This document shows, in pieces, positions 46,928-54,936 of a stretch of 64,000 nucleotides of DNA; position 1 is the first letter of the stretch; every line of letters begins with the position of its first letter. The notes beneath the pieces are model-generated. The model searched no databases. It had not been told where the DNA came from and saw nothing but the letters and a program-made list of their open reading frames with translations. Origin of the DNA: Desulfobacteraceae bacterium (GTDB lineage: Bacteria > Desulfobacterota > Desulfobacteria > Desulfobacterales > UBA5852). The translations under genes were made by a program, and so were the position numbers. Location of the stretch: positions 29,835-93,834 of the forward strand of contig JABZFP010000006.1 of assembly GCA_014237395.1 (NCBI GenBank), written 5' to 3'.

Positions 46928-49021
46928 ATGACCGATAGCCAGATGCCTCAACTCCAGAAACTCATGCAGACGCCGGAAGTCCAGAACGCCATCAGCAGCA
47001 TCAGCCCGGGGCTGGTGCAGCGGCGCGCTTTCCGTCCGCCGCGCTGTGCGGTCTTCGAGCAGCCTTATACCATTCTGGAAGAGTCGCACGGCTACCGTTT
47101 CGAGATCGATGCCGAAGCCCGGCGCCAGGTGCCGCGCATCATCGACAACCCGGTCCAGGTGGTGATCGGTCAGGATACCCTGCCGGATGAAGCGTTAGCG
47201 GCGTATCAGCGTTGTCGCACGGTGGGGATCGTCTTTTCCGGGGGCCCGGCCCCGGGCGGCCACAACGTGATTGCTGGCCTGTTCGACGCGGTAAAGGCCG
47301 CCAACCCCGACAGCCGCATCATCGGATTCTTGATGGGACCGGACGGCATCATCGAGAGCGAATATGTTGAGATCACGGGCGACCTGGTGGACCAGTACCG
47401 CAACATCGGCGGGTTTACCATGATCCGCACCGGGCGCACCAAGATCGACACACCGGAAAAAATGGCGCTTTCGCGCCAGACCTGCCAGGACCTGGGGCTG
47501 GATGCCCTGGTGGTGGTGGGCGGTGACGACTCCAACACCAATGCGGCGTTCCTGGCCCAGGAGATGATGGACGACGGCATCCAGGTGATCGGGGTACCCA
47601 AGACCATCGACGGTGACGTGCAGGTGCGGGATGCCGACGGGCATGTGCTCTGTGCCATCTCGTTCGGCTTTCATTCCGCCGCGCGGGCTTTTTCCCAGGA
47701 CATCTCCAACCTCTGCAACGACTGCAGCTCCGACCGCAAATACTGGCACATCTGCAAGGTCATGGGGCGTTCGGCCAGCCACCTGGCGCTGGAGGTGGCG
47801 CTCCAGACCCACGCCAACCTGACCCTGATCGGCGAGGACCTGGCGGATTTTGTCGACGAACGCCGCATCCAGTCCGCAGCCCCCACCGGGGCCAATGATT
47901 TTACGGCTTACGGCATTACCCTGCGGCACCTGTCCCGCGTTATCTGCAATGCCATCGTCCGCCGGGCGGCCGTGGGCAAGAACTGCGGCGTGCTGGTCAT
48001 CCCGGAGGGCGTGCTGGAATTCATCAACGAGATCCAGGTTTTTATCATAAAACTGAGTACCATCCTCGCCGACTACAACAACAAGCACGATGAGGATTTT
48101 CACACCGCTTTTCCCCGCCTCGAAGACAAACTGGAATACCTGCGGCGCCTGTCCAAGGATATCCAGGGCGACACCAACGTGGGGATTTGGAACGCCCGGG
48201 ATGATGAACTTTTCAACGACATTCCGGCCTTTTTTCAAGAGGGCCTGCTCACCGAACGCGACAGCCACGGCAATTTCCAGTTTTCCCTGGTGGAGACGGA
48301 CAAGGTGCTCATGGGGCTGGTGAAGGACTATCTCACCATCCTTCGGGAGAAGGGCCTATACAAAATGGGGATTGAGCGGGCCTACTACAAGAAGATCATG
48401 CTCAAGGGCGGGCTCGATCCGGAGGATTACGCCGAGGCCTTGTTCGTGGCCCCCGGGGCCGACTACCTATTGGTCAAAGAGTCGATCATCTCCCTGAAAA
48501 CCCTCAAACAGGCCCTGGTAAAGGCCGGACTTATGGGGGATCATGACGCGGTTCCGGCGGCCGCAGTCAAAATTTACAATAAATCCGTTCCCAACCTGAA
48601 AACCCAGACCCACTTCTACGGCTACGATGGCAGAGGAAGCAACCCCACCCGGTTCGACTGCAACTATACTTATAACCTGGGCTTGACCGTGTTCAGCCTG
48701 ATCGCCAACGGCGCCACCGGGCAGATGGCCGCCATCCGCAACCTGGAAAAAGACTTTTCCGAATGGGAGCCCATCGGTATTCCCATCGGCCCCCTGATGC
48801 ACCTGGAGGAGCGCAAGGGCAAACTCTCGTTGGTGCTGGAGAAGAGTCTCGTGGACACGAAATCCCTGGCCTTCCAGATCGTCAAAGCCTGCCGGGAAGA
48901 ATGGCTGGCGGCGACCCCTGGAGAAGACTACTACCGGCGCCCGGCCCCGATCCTGTTTGACGGGCAGAGCGAAGACGAGCGGCCGTTGACGTTGGAGTTG
49001 AATCGGTTGTCGTTGGAATAA
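46928..49021 (+). CDS. pfp: Diphosphate--fructose-6-phosphate 1-phosphotransferase
   Basis: A 697-residue PPi-dependent phosphofructokinase, reversibly making fructose-1,6-bisphosphate with diphosphate. The nucleotide-site motif is VVVGGDDSNTNAAFLAQE: Asp201 after GGD replaces the Gly of ATP-dependent enzymes, the usual mark of PPi specificity. GVPKTIDGDVQ holds the catalytic Asp (TIDGD). MGRSASHLALEVALQTHAN and PEGVLEFI are family segments. At about 700 residues it belongs to the long PFP class. GGGAGAGACCC precedes ATG 46928. Confidence 0.94.
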   Translation: MTDSQMPQLQKLMQTPEVQNAISSISPGLVQRRAFRPPRCAVFEQPYTILEESHGYRFEIDAEARRQVPRIIDNPVQVVIGQDTLPDEALAAYQRCRTVGIVFSGGPAPGGHNVIAGLFDAVKAANPDSRIIGFLMGPDGIIESEYVEITGDLVDQYRNIGGFTMIRTGRTKIDTPEKMALSRQTCQDLGLDALVVVGGDDSNTNAAFLAQEMMDDGIQVIGVPKTIDGDVQVRDADGHVLCAISFGFHSAARAFSQDISNLCNDCSSDRKYWHICKVMGRSASHLALEVALQTHANLTLIGEDLADFVDERRIQSAAPTGANDFTAYGITLRHLSRVICNAIVRRAAVGKNCGVLVIPEGVLEFINEIQVFIIKLSTILADYNNKHDEDFHTAFPRLEDKLEYLRRLSKDIQGDTNVGIWNARDDELFNDIPAFFQEGLLTERDSHGNFQFSLVETDKVLMGLVKDYLTILREKGLYKMGIERAYYKKIMLKGGLDPEDYAEALFVAPGADYLLVKESIISLKTLKQALVKAGLMGDHDAVPAAAVKIYNKSVPNLKTQTHFYGYDGRGSNPTRFDCNYTYNLGLTVFSLIANGATGQMAAIRNLEKDFSEWEPIGIPIGPLMHLEERKGKLSLVLEKSLVDTKSLAFQIVKACREEWLAATPGEDYYRRPAPILFDGQSEDERPLTLELNRLSLE

Positions 49022-49303
49022 GTGATTAAGTGGTTAAGGGAAAAACTGGTAAGGCGGCAAGTTTTAAGGTTTTAGGGTTTTAAGGTATTAGAGGTAGCCC
49101 CTTGGGCCCTTGGCCCCTTGTCATTGAAATAACCCTCCCCCTTATCTCAGGCATCGTTGGATCGATCGCAATAGCGAATATGAATATAGGTCCCAGAATT
49201 ATCTGCCCTTAATCTTTTTTGAAGTTTCCTTAATCACTTCCTTTATCAGCCCGCTATCCGCAAATACGGCTCAGCACCTCAATCCCCGGCGCCATAATCA
49301 TTT

Positions 49304-50911
49304 TTAATACGCCACGGCCTGGCCGTCCTTGCGCGGATCCGACGCCGCACACCATGCCCCCCCGCTTTTCAGGATAAGTTGGGCGCCGCCATAGCCCCAG
49401 TAGGGATCTTCATCCACAATGACATGCCCCCGACGGGCAAGCGCATCCTTTACGCCTGCCGGAATTCCGTTCTCCAGGCTGATCCGACCGTCTTCGGCAA
49501 TGTGCCAGCGGGGGGCGTCGCAGGCGGCCTGGGGGTTTTGCCCGTAGTCAAACAAGCGCACCACCATCTGGATATGTCCCTGGGGCTGCATGTAGCCCCC
49601 CATGACGCCGAAACTCAGCACCGGACGCCCGTCCCGAGTGACGAAGCCTGGGATAATGGTGTGGTAGGGACGTTTACCGCCGCCGACTTCGTTGGGGTGA
49701 CCCTTCTCCAGTGTGAAGCCCCGGGCCCGGTTCTGCAGGCTGATGCCCGTTCCCGGCACCACGACGCCGGACCCGAACCCGGTAAAATTGGATTGAATCA
49801 TGGACACCATGCCCCCCTTGTCGTCGGCCGCCGTGAGATACACCGTACCGGCATCGAAGGGAAGGGTCGCGGCAGGGCCGGCGGCGTGGTTCAATTGGAT
49901 CGACTCCGCCTGGCGTGCCAGGAAACCGGGAGAGAGCATATCTTCCGGCACGACGGTCATACACTGGGGATCACCGATGTGGCAGGCCGCCAGGGCGAAC
50001 CCGATTTTCATGGCTTCGATCTGAAGATGCAGGCTGTCGGCGGAATCCGCGGGAAAGGCGGTCAGGTCGAAATGATCCAGGACACCCAGGGCAATCAGAG
50101 CGGCCAAGCCCTGCCCATTGGGGGGAATTTCGTGAACGTGGACATGGCGATAGGGAACACTGATGGGGGTGACCCATTCGGAGCGATGGCCGGAGAGGTC
50201 GTCCATGGTCAGGGCCGCATCATGGGCGGCGGCATCGGCGGCGATGCGGTTCGCCAAGGTGCCCCGGTAGAAGGACTCGCCCCGTGTCGCCGCAATTTCC
50301 TGGAGTGAGGCTGCCATGTCCGGACAGCGAAAAATTTCACCGGGACGGGGGGCACGCCCGTTGAACAGGAAAGTGGCGGCGAAAGACGTGAAGCCCGCAT
50401 AGGTTTCGGCGGCTTCGGCCCATCGCAGGGCCGTAATCGGCGACACCGGGAATCCGTTTGCGGCGTAGGCTATCGCCGGTTCGAAAAGAACGTCGAAGGG
50501 CAATGTCCCGAAACGTTCCGACAGGCGGGCCCAGGTGTCCACCGCGCCCGGGACCGTGACGGTTTCCCAGCCGTGCTCGGGCATGGCGTCCTGTCCGGCA
50601 AAGCGATCCGGCGCCCATTGGGAAGGCGCGCGGCCGGAACCGTTGATGCCGGTCAGCTGGCCGCCGCCCCAGACCAGGGCGAAAGCGTCGCTGCCGAGGC
50701 CGTTGCTGGTGGGCTCCACCACGGTCAGGGCAATGGCCGTGGCCAGAGCCGCATCGACGGCATTGCCGCCCTGCAGCAGCATGCGCAATCCGGCCTGGGC
50801 TGCCAGTGGCTGGGAGGTGGCGACGGCGCAGCGTCCCATGACCGGCATGCGCTGGGAGGGGTAGGGGTACTGCCAGAGGGATTCAGGGTTGAAACGCTGC
50901 GATGGATTCAA
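49304..50911 (-). CDS. Cytoplasmic gamma-glutamyltransferase-like hydrolase
   Basis: A 535-residue Ntn hydrolase of the gamma-glutamyltranspeptidase family. The nucleophile is Thr356 in DAGTVYLTAADDKGG, where autocleavage would expose it. VATSQPLAAQAGLRMLLQGGNAVDAALA and NGLGSDAFALVW lie in the large subunit. There is no signal peptide, so the protein should stay in the cytosol. The start TTG 50911 has CTGGAGGTC 6 nt upstream and fits better than an ATG 25 codons earlier. It lies downstream of a TRAP transporter on the same strand (200-bp gap), suggesting it processes the imported solute. Confidence 0.87.
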   Translation of the reverse strand: MNPSQRFNPESLWQYPYPSQRMPVMGRCAVATSQPLAAQAGLRMLLQGGNAVDAALATAIALTVVEPTSNGLGSDAFALVWGGGQLTGINGSGRAPSQWAPDRFAGQDAMPEHGWETVTVPGAVDTWARLSERFGTLPFDVLFEPAIAYAANGFPVSPITALRWAEAAETYAGFTSFAATFLFNGRAPRPGEIFRCPDMAASLQEIAATRGESFYRGTLANRIAADAAAHDAALTMDDLSGHRSEWVTPISVPYRHVHVHEIPPNGQGLAALIALGVLDHFDLTAFPADSADSLHLQIEAMKIGFALAACHIGDPQCMTVVPEDMLSPGFLARQAESIQLNHAAGPAATLPFDAGTVYLTAADDKGGMVSMIQSNFTGFGSGVVVPGTGISLQNRARGFTLEKGHPNEVGGGKRPYHTIIPGFVTRDGRPVLSFGVMGGYMQPQGHIQMVVRLFDYGQNPQAACDAPRWHIAEDGRISLENGIPAGVKDALARRGHVIVDEDPYWGYGGAQLILKSGGAWCAASDPRKDGQAVAY

Positions 50912-51112
50912 ATAGACCTCCAGGAAGAAAATCAGGTGGCAAGCTATTGGCTTGACAAGCAGCGTCGAAACAACTTCTATCGTCAAATCGACGATGCCCG
51001 GCGCGTGACGCAGTAAAAAACGTTGATCAGATCAGGCCTCAATTATCGATGAAGAGGTACCACCGAGGGCGGGTGAACCACATCTGGCTTGCCGCCTCGG
51101 CCATACGACCCA

Positions 51113-53119
51113 TTACGACTTATCCGCGTTAACCGCCTTCCCGGGCCGCCGTTGCAATACCACGGCGGCTGCCAGGGCCACGAAGCCCACCGCATCGACC
51201 CAGCCTTCGGGCCAGAGCAGTCCGGCGGTCGCGATCCAGAGCAGAATACTTTCCAGCACGGTGGCACGACGGAAGAGATAGCGCTCGATGGCCGCGGCAA
51301 ACGCCACCAAACCAAGTGTCGTGGTGATCATGGTGAAGATCACATCCCAGTGCAGCAATTCATAGTTGGGGCCGATCCCGAGCAAAGGCCGGTAGGCCAT
51401 GATCAGCGGGATGATGTAAATCCCCTTGGCCAGTTTCCATGATGTGAAGGCCGTCCGCATGGGGCTGGCCCCGGCGATGCCCGCGCCGGCGAAACTGGCC
51501 AGGCTCACCGGCGGGGTGACGTTGGCGTCCTGGGAGTACCAGAAGACGATCATGTGGGCCGTCATGATCGGCACCCCCATGTCGAGCAGAGCCGGTCCGG
51601 CCAGGGTCGCCAGAACGATATAGCTGGCCGTTACCGGCAATCCCATCCCCAGGACCAAAGAGGCCAGGCCGATCAGCAGAATGGCCAGGGCCTTGATACC
51701 GAAGCTGAGATCAAGGACCAGGCTGGAGAACTTGAGCCCCATGCCGGTCAAGGTCACCATGCCGACGATGATGCCAGCGGCCGCGCAGGCTACCGATACC
51801 AGGATGGCGTTCTGGGCCCCCCTTTGCAGGGCCCGGAGCAGCAGTTGAAATTCCTCGTTGAGAAACTGGCCCAGGCGCTGGGGCTGACTTTTGCCGGCGC
51901 CGGTAGGCGCGCCGAACGCCTGGCGAGCCCAGGCCACGGCGTTGGCCGTCCAACTGGCAAGCACGGTGCTCATCACCGCCACGAAACCGGCCATCATGGG
52001 CGAGTAGTTGGCCAGCAGGACGTAGATCAGAATCGCCACCGGGACGAGAAAATGTAATCCATTGCGGATGACTTTCAGGGCCCGGGGCAGTTTTTCCCTG
52101 GGCTGGCCGAGCAAGCCGCGTTTCTGGGCCTCGATGTGTACGAAGACCAGTACGGTGAGGTAGTACATGATGGCCGGCACCAGCGCCACCTTAATGATGG
52201 TCAGGTAGCTGGTGTTGGTGAACTCGGCCATCAGGAAGGCGCCAGCGCCCATGATGGGCGGCATCAACTGACCGCCCGTGGAGGCTGCCGCTTCGATGGC
52301 ACCGGCCACGTGGGGCCGGTAGCCGACCTTTTTCATCATCGGTATGGTGAACGAACCGGTGGCCGCCACGTTGCCGACCGCCGAGCCGGATATCGATCCC
52401 AGAAAACCCGAGGCCACCACCGAGGTCTTGGCCGGTCCCCCGGAGAACCTGCCGGTGAGGGCGTAGGCCAGGTCGATGAAGAAGTTGCCCCCCCCGGTCG
52501 TCTCCAGAAAGGCGCCGAAGAGAACGAAGACGAAGACGAAAGTGGCCGCCACCCCGAGGGGCAGTCCGAATATCCCCTCGGTTGTGAGCCACAGGGTCGT
52601 GGCAATGCGCTCGATGCTGTAGCCCTTGTGGATGATGAGGTCGGGCATGTAGGGGCCGTACATGGCATAGAGGATCCCCGTGACGCAGATTACGGACATG
52701 AAAATGCCGATGACGCGGCGGCAGGCCTCCAAAACCAGGAGGGTTCCCACGACGCTGACCACCAGGTCGGCCGGGAGCCAGTCGCCCTGGCGCTCGAAGA
52801 TGGCCGTCAGGTTTATACAGATATAGCCTGTACAGGCGATGGCGGTCAGCACCAGCAACCCGTCGATCAGGAGCCAGATGGAAAAGCGATCCTTGCGGGC
52901 GCCGCGAAAGGCCGGTCTGAGCAGGAAGGTCAGCGCCAGAATGGCGCCCAGGTGGATCGAGCGTTGCACCAGGGCGGTCAGGGCGGCGATACCGGCGGTG
53001 TAAAGCTGATAGAGGCTCAGGCTGATGGCGATGACCGCCACCACTTTGGCGGTCCAGGCCACCAGGGTTTCATTCCGCAGGCCCGGCGCTTGCGCGTCGT
53101 GCCGGTTGTCGTCAACCAT
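51113..53119 (-). CDS. TRAP transporter fused permease (4TM/12TM)
   Basis: A 668-residue membrane protein joining the small (DctQ-like) and large (DctM-like) TRAP subunits, as usual for TAXI systems. About 16 spans. The DctM signature is GSISGSAVGNVAATGSFTIP and MKKVGYRPHVAGAIEAAAST (about residues 203-242); a second copy-like region is LVLGMGLPVTASYIVLATLAGPALLDMGV. GAGGAGTTCGAA precedes ATG 53119, which overlaps the DUF1850 stop by 8 bp. It couples uptake to an ion gradient. Confidence 0.94.
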   Translation of the reverse strand: MVDDNRHDAQAPGLRNETLVAWTAKVVAVIAISLSLYQLYTAGIAALTALVQRSIHLGAILALTFLLRPAFRGARKDRFSIWLLIDGLLVLTAIACTGYICINLTAIFERQGDWLPADLVVSVVGTLLVLEACRRVIGIFMSVICVTGILYAMYGPYMPDLIIHKGYSIERIATTLWLTTEGIFGLPLGVAATFVFVFVLFGAFLETTGGGNFFIDLAYALTGRFSGGPAKTSVVASGFLGSISGSAVGNVAATGSFTIPMMKKVGYRPHVAGAIEAAASTGGQLMPPIMGAGAFLMAEFTNTSYLTIIKVALVPAIMYYLTVLVFVHIEAQKRGLLGQPREKLPRALKVIRNGLHFLVPVAILIYVLLANYSPMMAGFVAVMSTVLASWTANAVAWARQAFGAPTGAGKSQPQRLGQFLNEEFQLLLRALQRGAQNAILVSVACAAAGIIVGMVTLTGMGLKFSSLVLDLSFGIKALAILLIGLASLVLGMGLPVTASYIVLATLAGPALLDMGVPIMTAHMIVFWYSQDANVTPPVSLASFAGAGIAGASPMRTAFTSWKLAKGIYIIPLIMAYRPLLGIGPNYELLHWDVIFTMITTTLGLVAFAAAIERYLFRRATVLESILLWIATAGLLWPEGWVDAVGFVALAAAVVLQRRPGKAVNADKS

Positions 53120-53678
53120 TTCGAACTCCTCTAATGACAGGGGTCTGGGGGTGCGGGGCCAGCAGTCGAAACCAGCGATAGAGGAGGCTCACCGGCCGGC
53201 CGGTGAAGCGGACTGCCGTGTGGGCGGCCTGAAGCGACAGATTGGTCCGGGTGCCGCGCCAGAGCACCGTGTGGTCCACACCGGGGCTGCCCACCCGCAG
53301 GACGAAATCCCCTGTTGGCCTGTGCATGTCCACAATGGCCTCGTACGGGCCCCGCTGCACCACATGGCCCACACCGGGAGTGCGGCCCATGCCGGCGCCA
53401 AGCTTTTGATAGCGCTCCTCTTCGACATAGATGTTTCCGTCGGCATCGAGCCGGTGCTCCTCCCAAATGGGAGCGTTTTCCACCGAGTGGTAGTAGTGGA
53501 GGGTGAAGCGCTCATCCTCATCGAGAGGCAGAACCAGCATGGGCCCACCTCCTGCCAGCGGGAAGACCCGCAGTTCCAGGCCGCCCGGCTGCCAGGCGGC
53601 GACGGCCGCCGCGGCAGCGGCCAGGCCGACGGCGGTCCACGCCCACCGTCGCCCCGGCCGTTTTACAGTAGAGCGCAT
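53112..53678 (-). CDS. DUF1850 family protein of TAXI TRAP systems
   Basis: A 188-residue protein with one N-terminal membrane span (AVGLAAAAAAVAAWQPGG, about residues 15-32). DUF1850 features follow: FTLHYYHSVENAPIWEEHRL, QKLGAGMGRTPGVGHVVQRGPYEAIVDM and HTVLWRGTRTNL. DUF1850 genes regularly lie between TAXI binding proteins and fused permeases; their function is unknown. Gap to the binding-protein gene is 16 bp. Confidence 0.88.
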   Translation of the reverse strand: MRSTVKRPGRRWAWTAVGLAAAAAAVAAWQPGGLELRVFPLAGGGPMLVLPLDEDERFTLHYYHSVENAPIWEEHRLDADGNIYVEEERYQKLGAGMGRTPGVGHVVQRGPYEAIVDMHRPTGDFVLRVGSPGVDHTVLWRGTRTNLSLQAAHTAVRFTGRPVSLLYRWFRLLAPHPQTPVIRGVRNG

Positions 53679-53694
53679 CGATAGCTTGAACCGA

Positions 53695-54663
53695 TCAGGG
53701 GATCAGTTTGGCCGGCACCTCGATACCCGTTTCCTTCAGGTACTTGATCGTTCCCGGGTGCAGCGGGATGGGGGAATACTTGACCGCGTTTTCGGGTGTC
53801 GTATAGGCGGCTGCGGGATGGATTTTGAACAGGTAGTCATTGTTTTCGAACAGGGCCTTGGACAACTGGTAGACCATGTCTTCGGGAAGCGTTCCCTGGC
53901 AGACCATCACGTTCCAGACCCCGATGGTGGACACGGCATCGTCCACGCCGTTGTAAGTTCCGCCTTTCAGGTCGACGCTGCTGTAGGTTTCGTTGGCGGC
54001 CATGACCTTGGCGGCCTGCTCGGCCGTCAATGAAATGATGTGAATGTCGTGGGTGGTGGCCAGGTCCATGATCGAACTCGTGGGCGGTCCCACGGACCAG
54101 AAACCCACATCGATGGTGCCGTCGCGCAGGGCGTTGGCCGTTTCGGTGAACGAGAGGCGGCTGTCGTTGTAGGCATCAAGCGGGATCCCCAGGGCCTTGA
54201 TGGTGGTCTCGGCCATGAAGTTGGTGCCGCTGCCGGGGCTGCCGGTGCTGATGTTGCGGCCCTTGATTTGTTCGACGTTGGTGATGCCGCTCTTTTTGAG
54301 GGTCACGATCTGGAGCAGGTTGGGGTACATGGTGGCCATGGTGAGGATGTTCTGCTTGCTGCCGAACTTCTCGCCGCCGGTAAAACCGGCCACGGCTACA
54401 TCACCCATGACCAGGCCGACCACGGTCTCGCCCTTGTGGGCCAGTTTGATGTTTTCCACACTGGCTCCGGTGACTTCCGCCACGGCCTTGACGTCCGGTA
54501 CGGATTTGGACCAGAGTTCGGCCACCCCGCCGCCGTAGGGGTAATAGACCCCCCCGGTACCTCCGGTGCCGATGGAGATAAATTCGGTCTTGGCTGTAAC
54601 CGGTGGATTAAGGGCCAAAACGAGCACCATGCCAATTGCCAGGATCGTCAGCGTCTTTTTCAT
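53695..54663 (-). CDS. TAXI-family TRAP transporter solute-binding protein
   Basis: A 322-residue secreted TAXI protein. The signal peptide covers residues 1-24 (MKKTLTILAIGMVLVLALNP, cleavage near TAKT). ISIGTGGTGGVYYPYGGGVAELWSK is the family fold start; IKGRNISTGSPGSGTNFMAETTIKALG is the TAXI signature. TAXI systems studied so far take up glutamate, 2-oxoglutarate or related acids. AAGGAGGG precedes the ATG. First gene of the TRAP operon. Confidence 0.94.
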   Translation of the reverse strand: MKKTLTILAIGMVLVLALNPPVTAKTEFISIGTGGTGGVYYPYGGGVAELWSKSVPDVKAVAEVTGASVENIKLAHKGETVVGLVMGDVAVAGFTGGEKFGSKQNILTMATMYPNLLQIVTLKKSGITNVEQIKGRNISTGSPGSGTNFMAETTIKALGIPLDAYNDSRLSFTETANALRDGTIDVGFWSVGPPTSSIMDLATTHDIHIISLTAEQAAKVMAANETYSSVDLKGGTYNGVDDAVSTIGVWNVMVCQGTLPEDMVYQLSKALFENNDYLFKIHPAAAYTTPENAVKYSPIPLHPGTIKYLKETGIEVPAKLIP

Positions 54664-54936
54664 TGCAAAAACCCTCCTTGGATAATTGGATCGTTTAAGT
54701 AGCAGGGCCGCATCGAAAGGGTGACCCGTTGAAGATGCGGCGCCCGGGCTGTTCGCTTGAGAGATCTATGAAAATGGCTTACCCGGATTATTTTGTCAAT
54801 AGCATCCCGTCGCCGTCCCCCCGGCAGGTTGTATTATCAGGCCGCACGCCTTCCCCGGAAGGCCCGTTAAATTGAACTTGCCGGAGAGGCGTTGCGGGTT
54901 GAGCTTAACGACGCAATCGCGTCTCCGCTGACCGAA

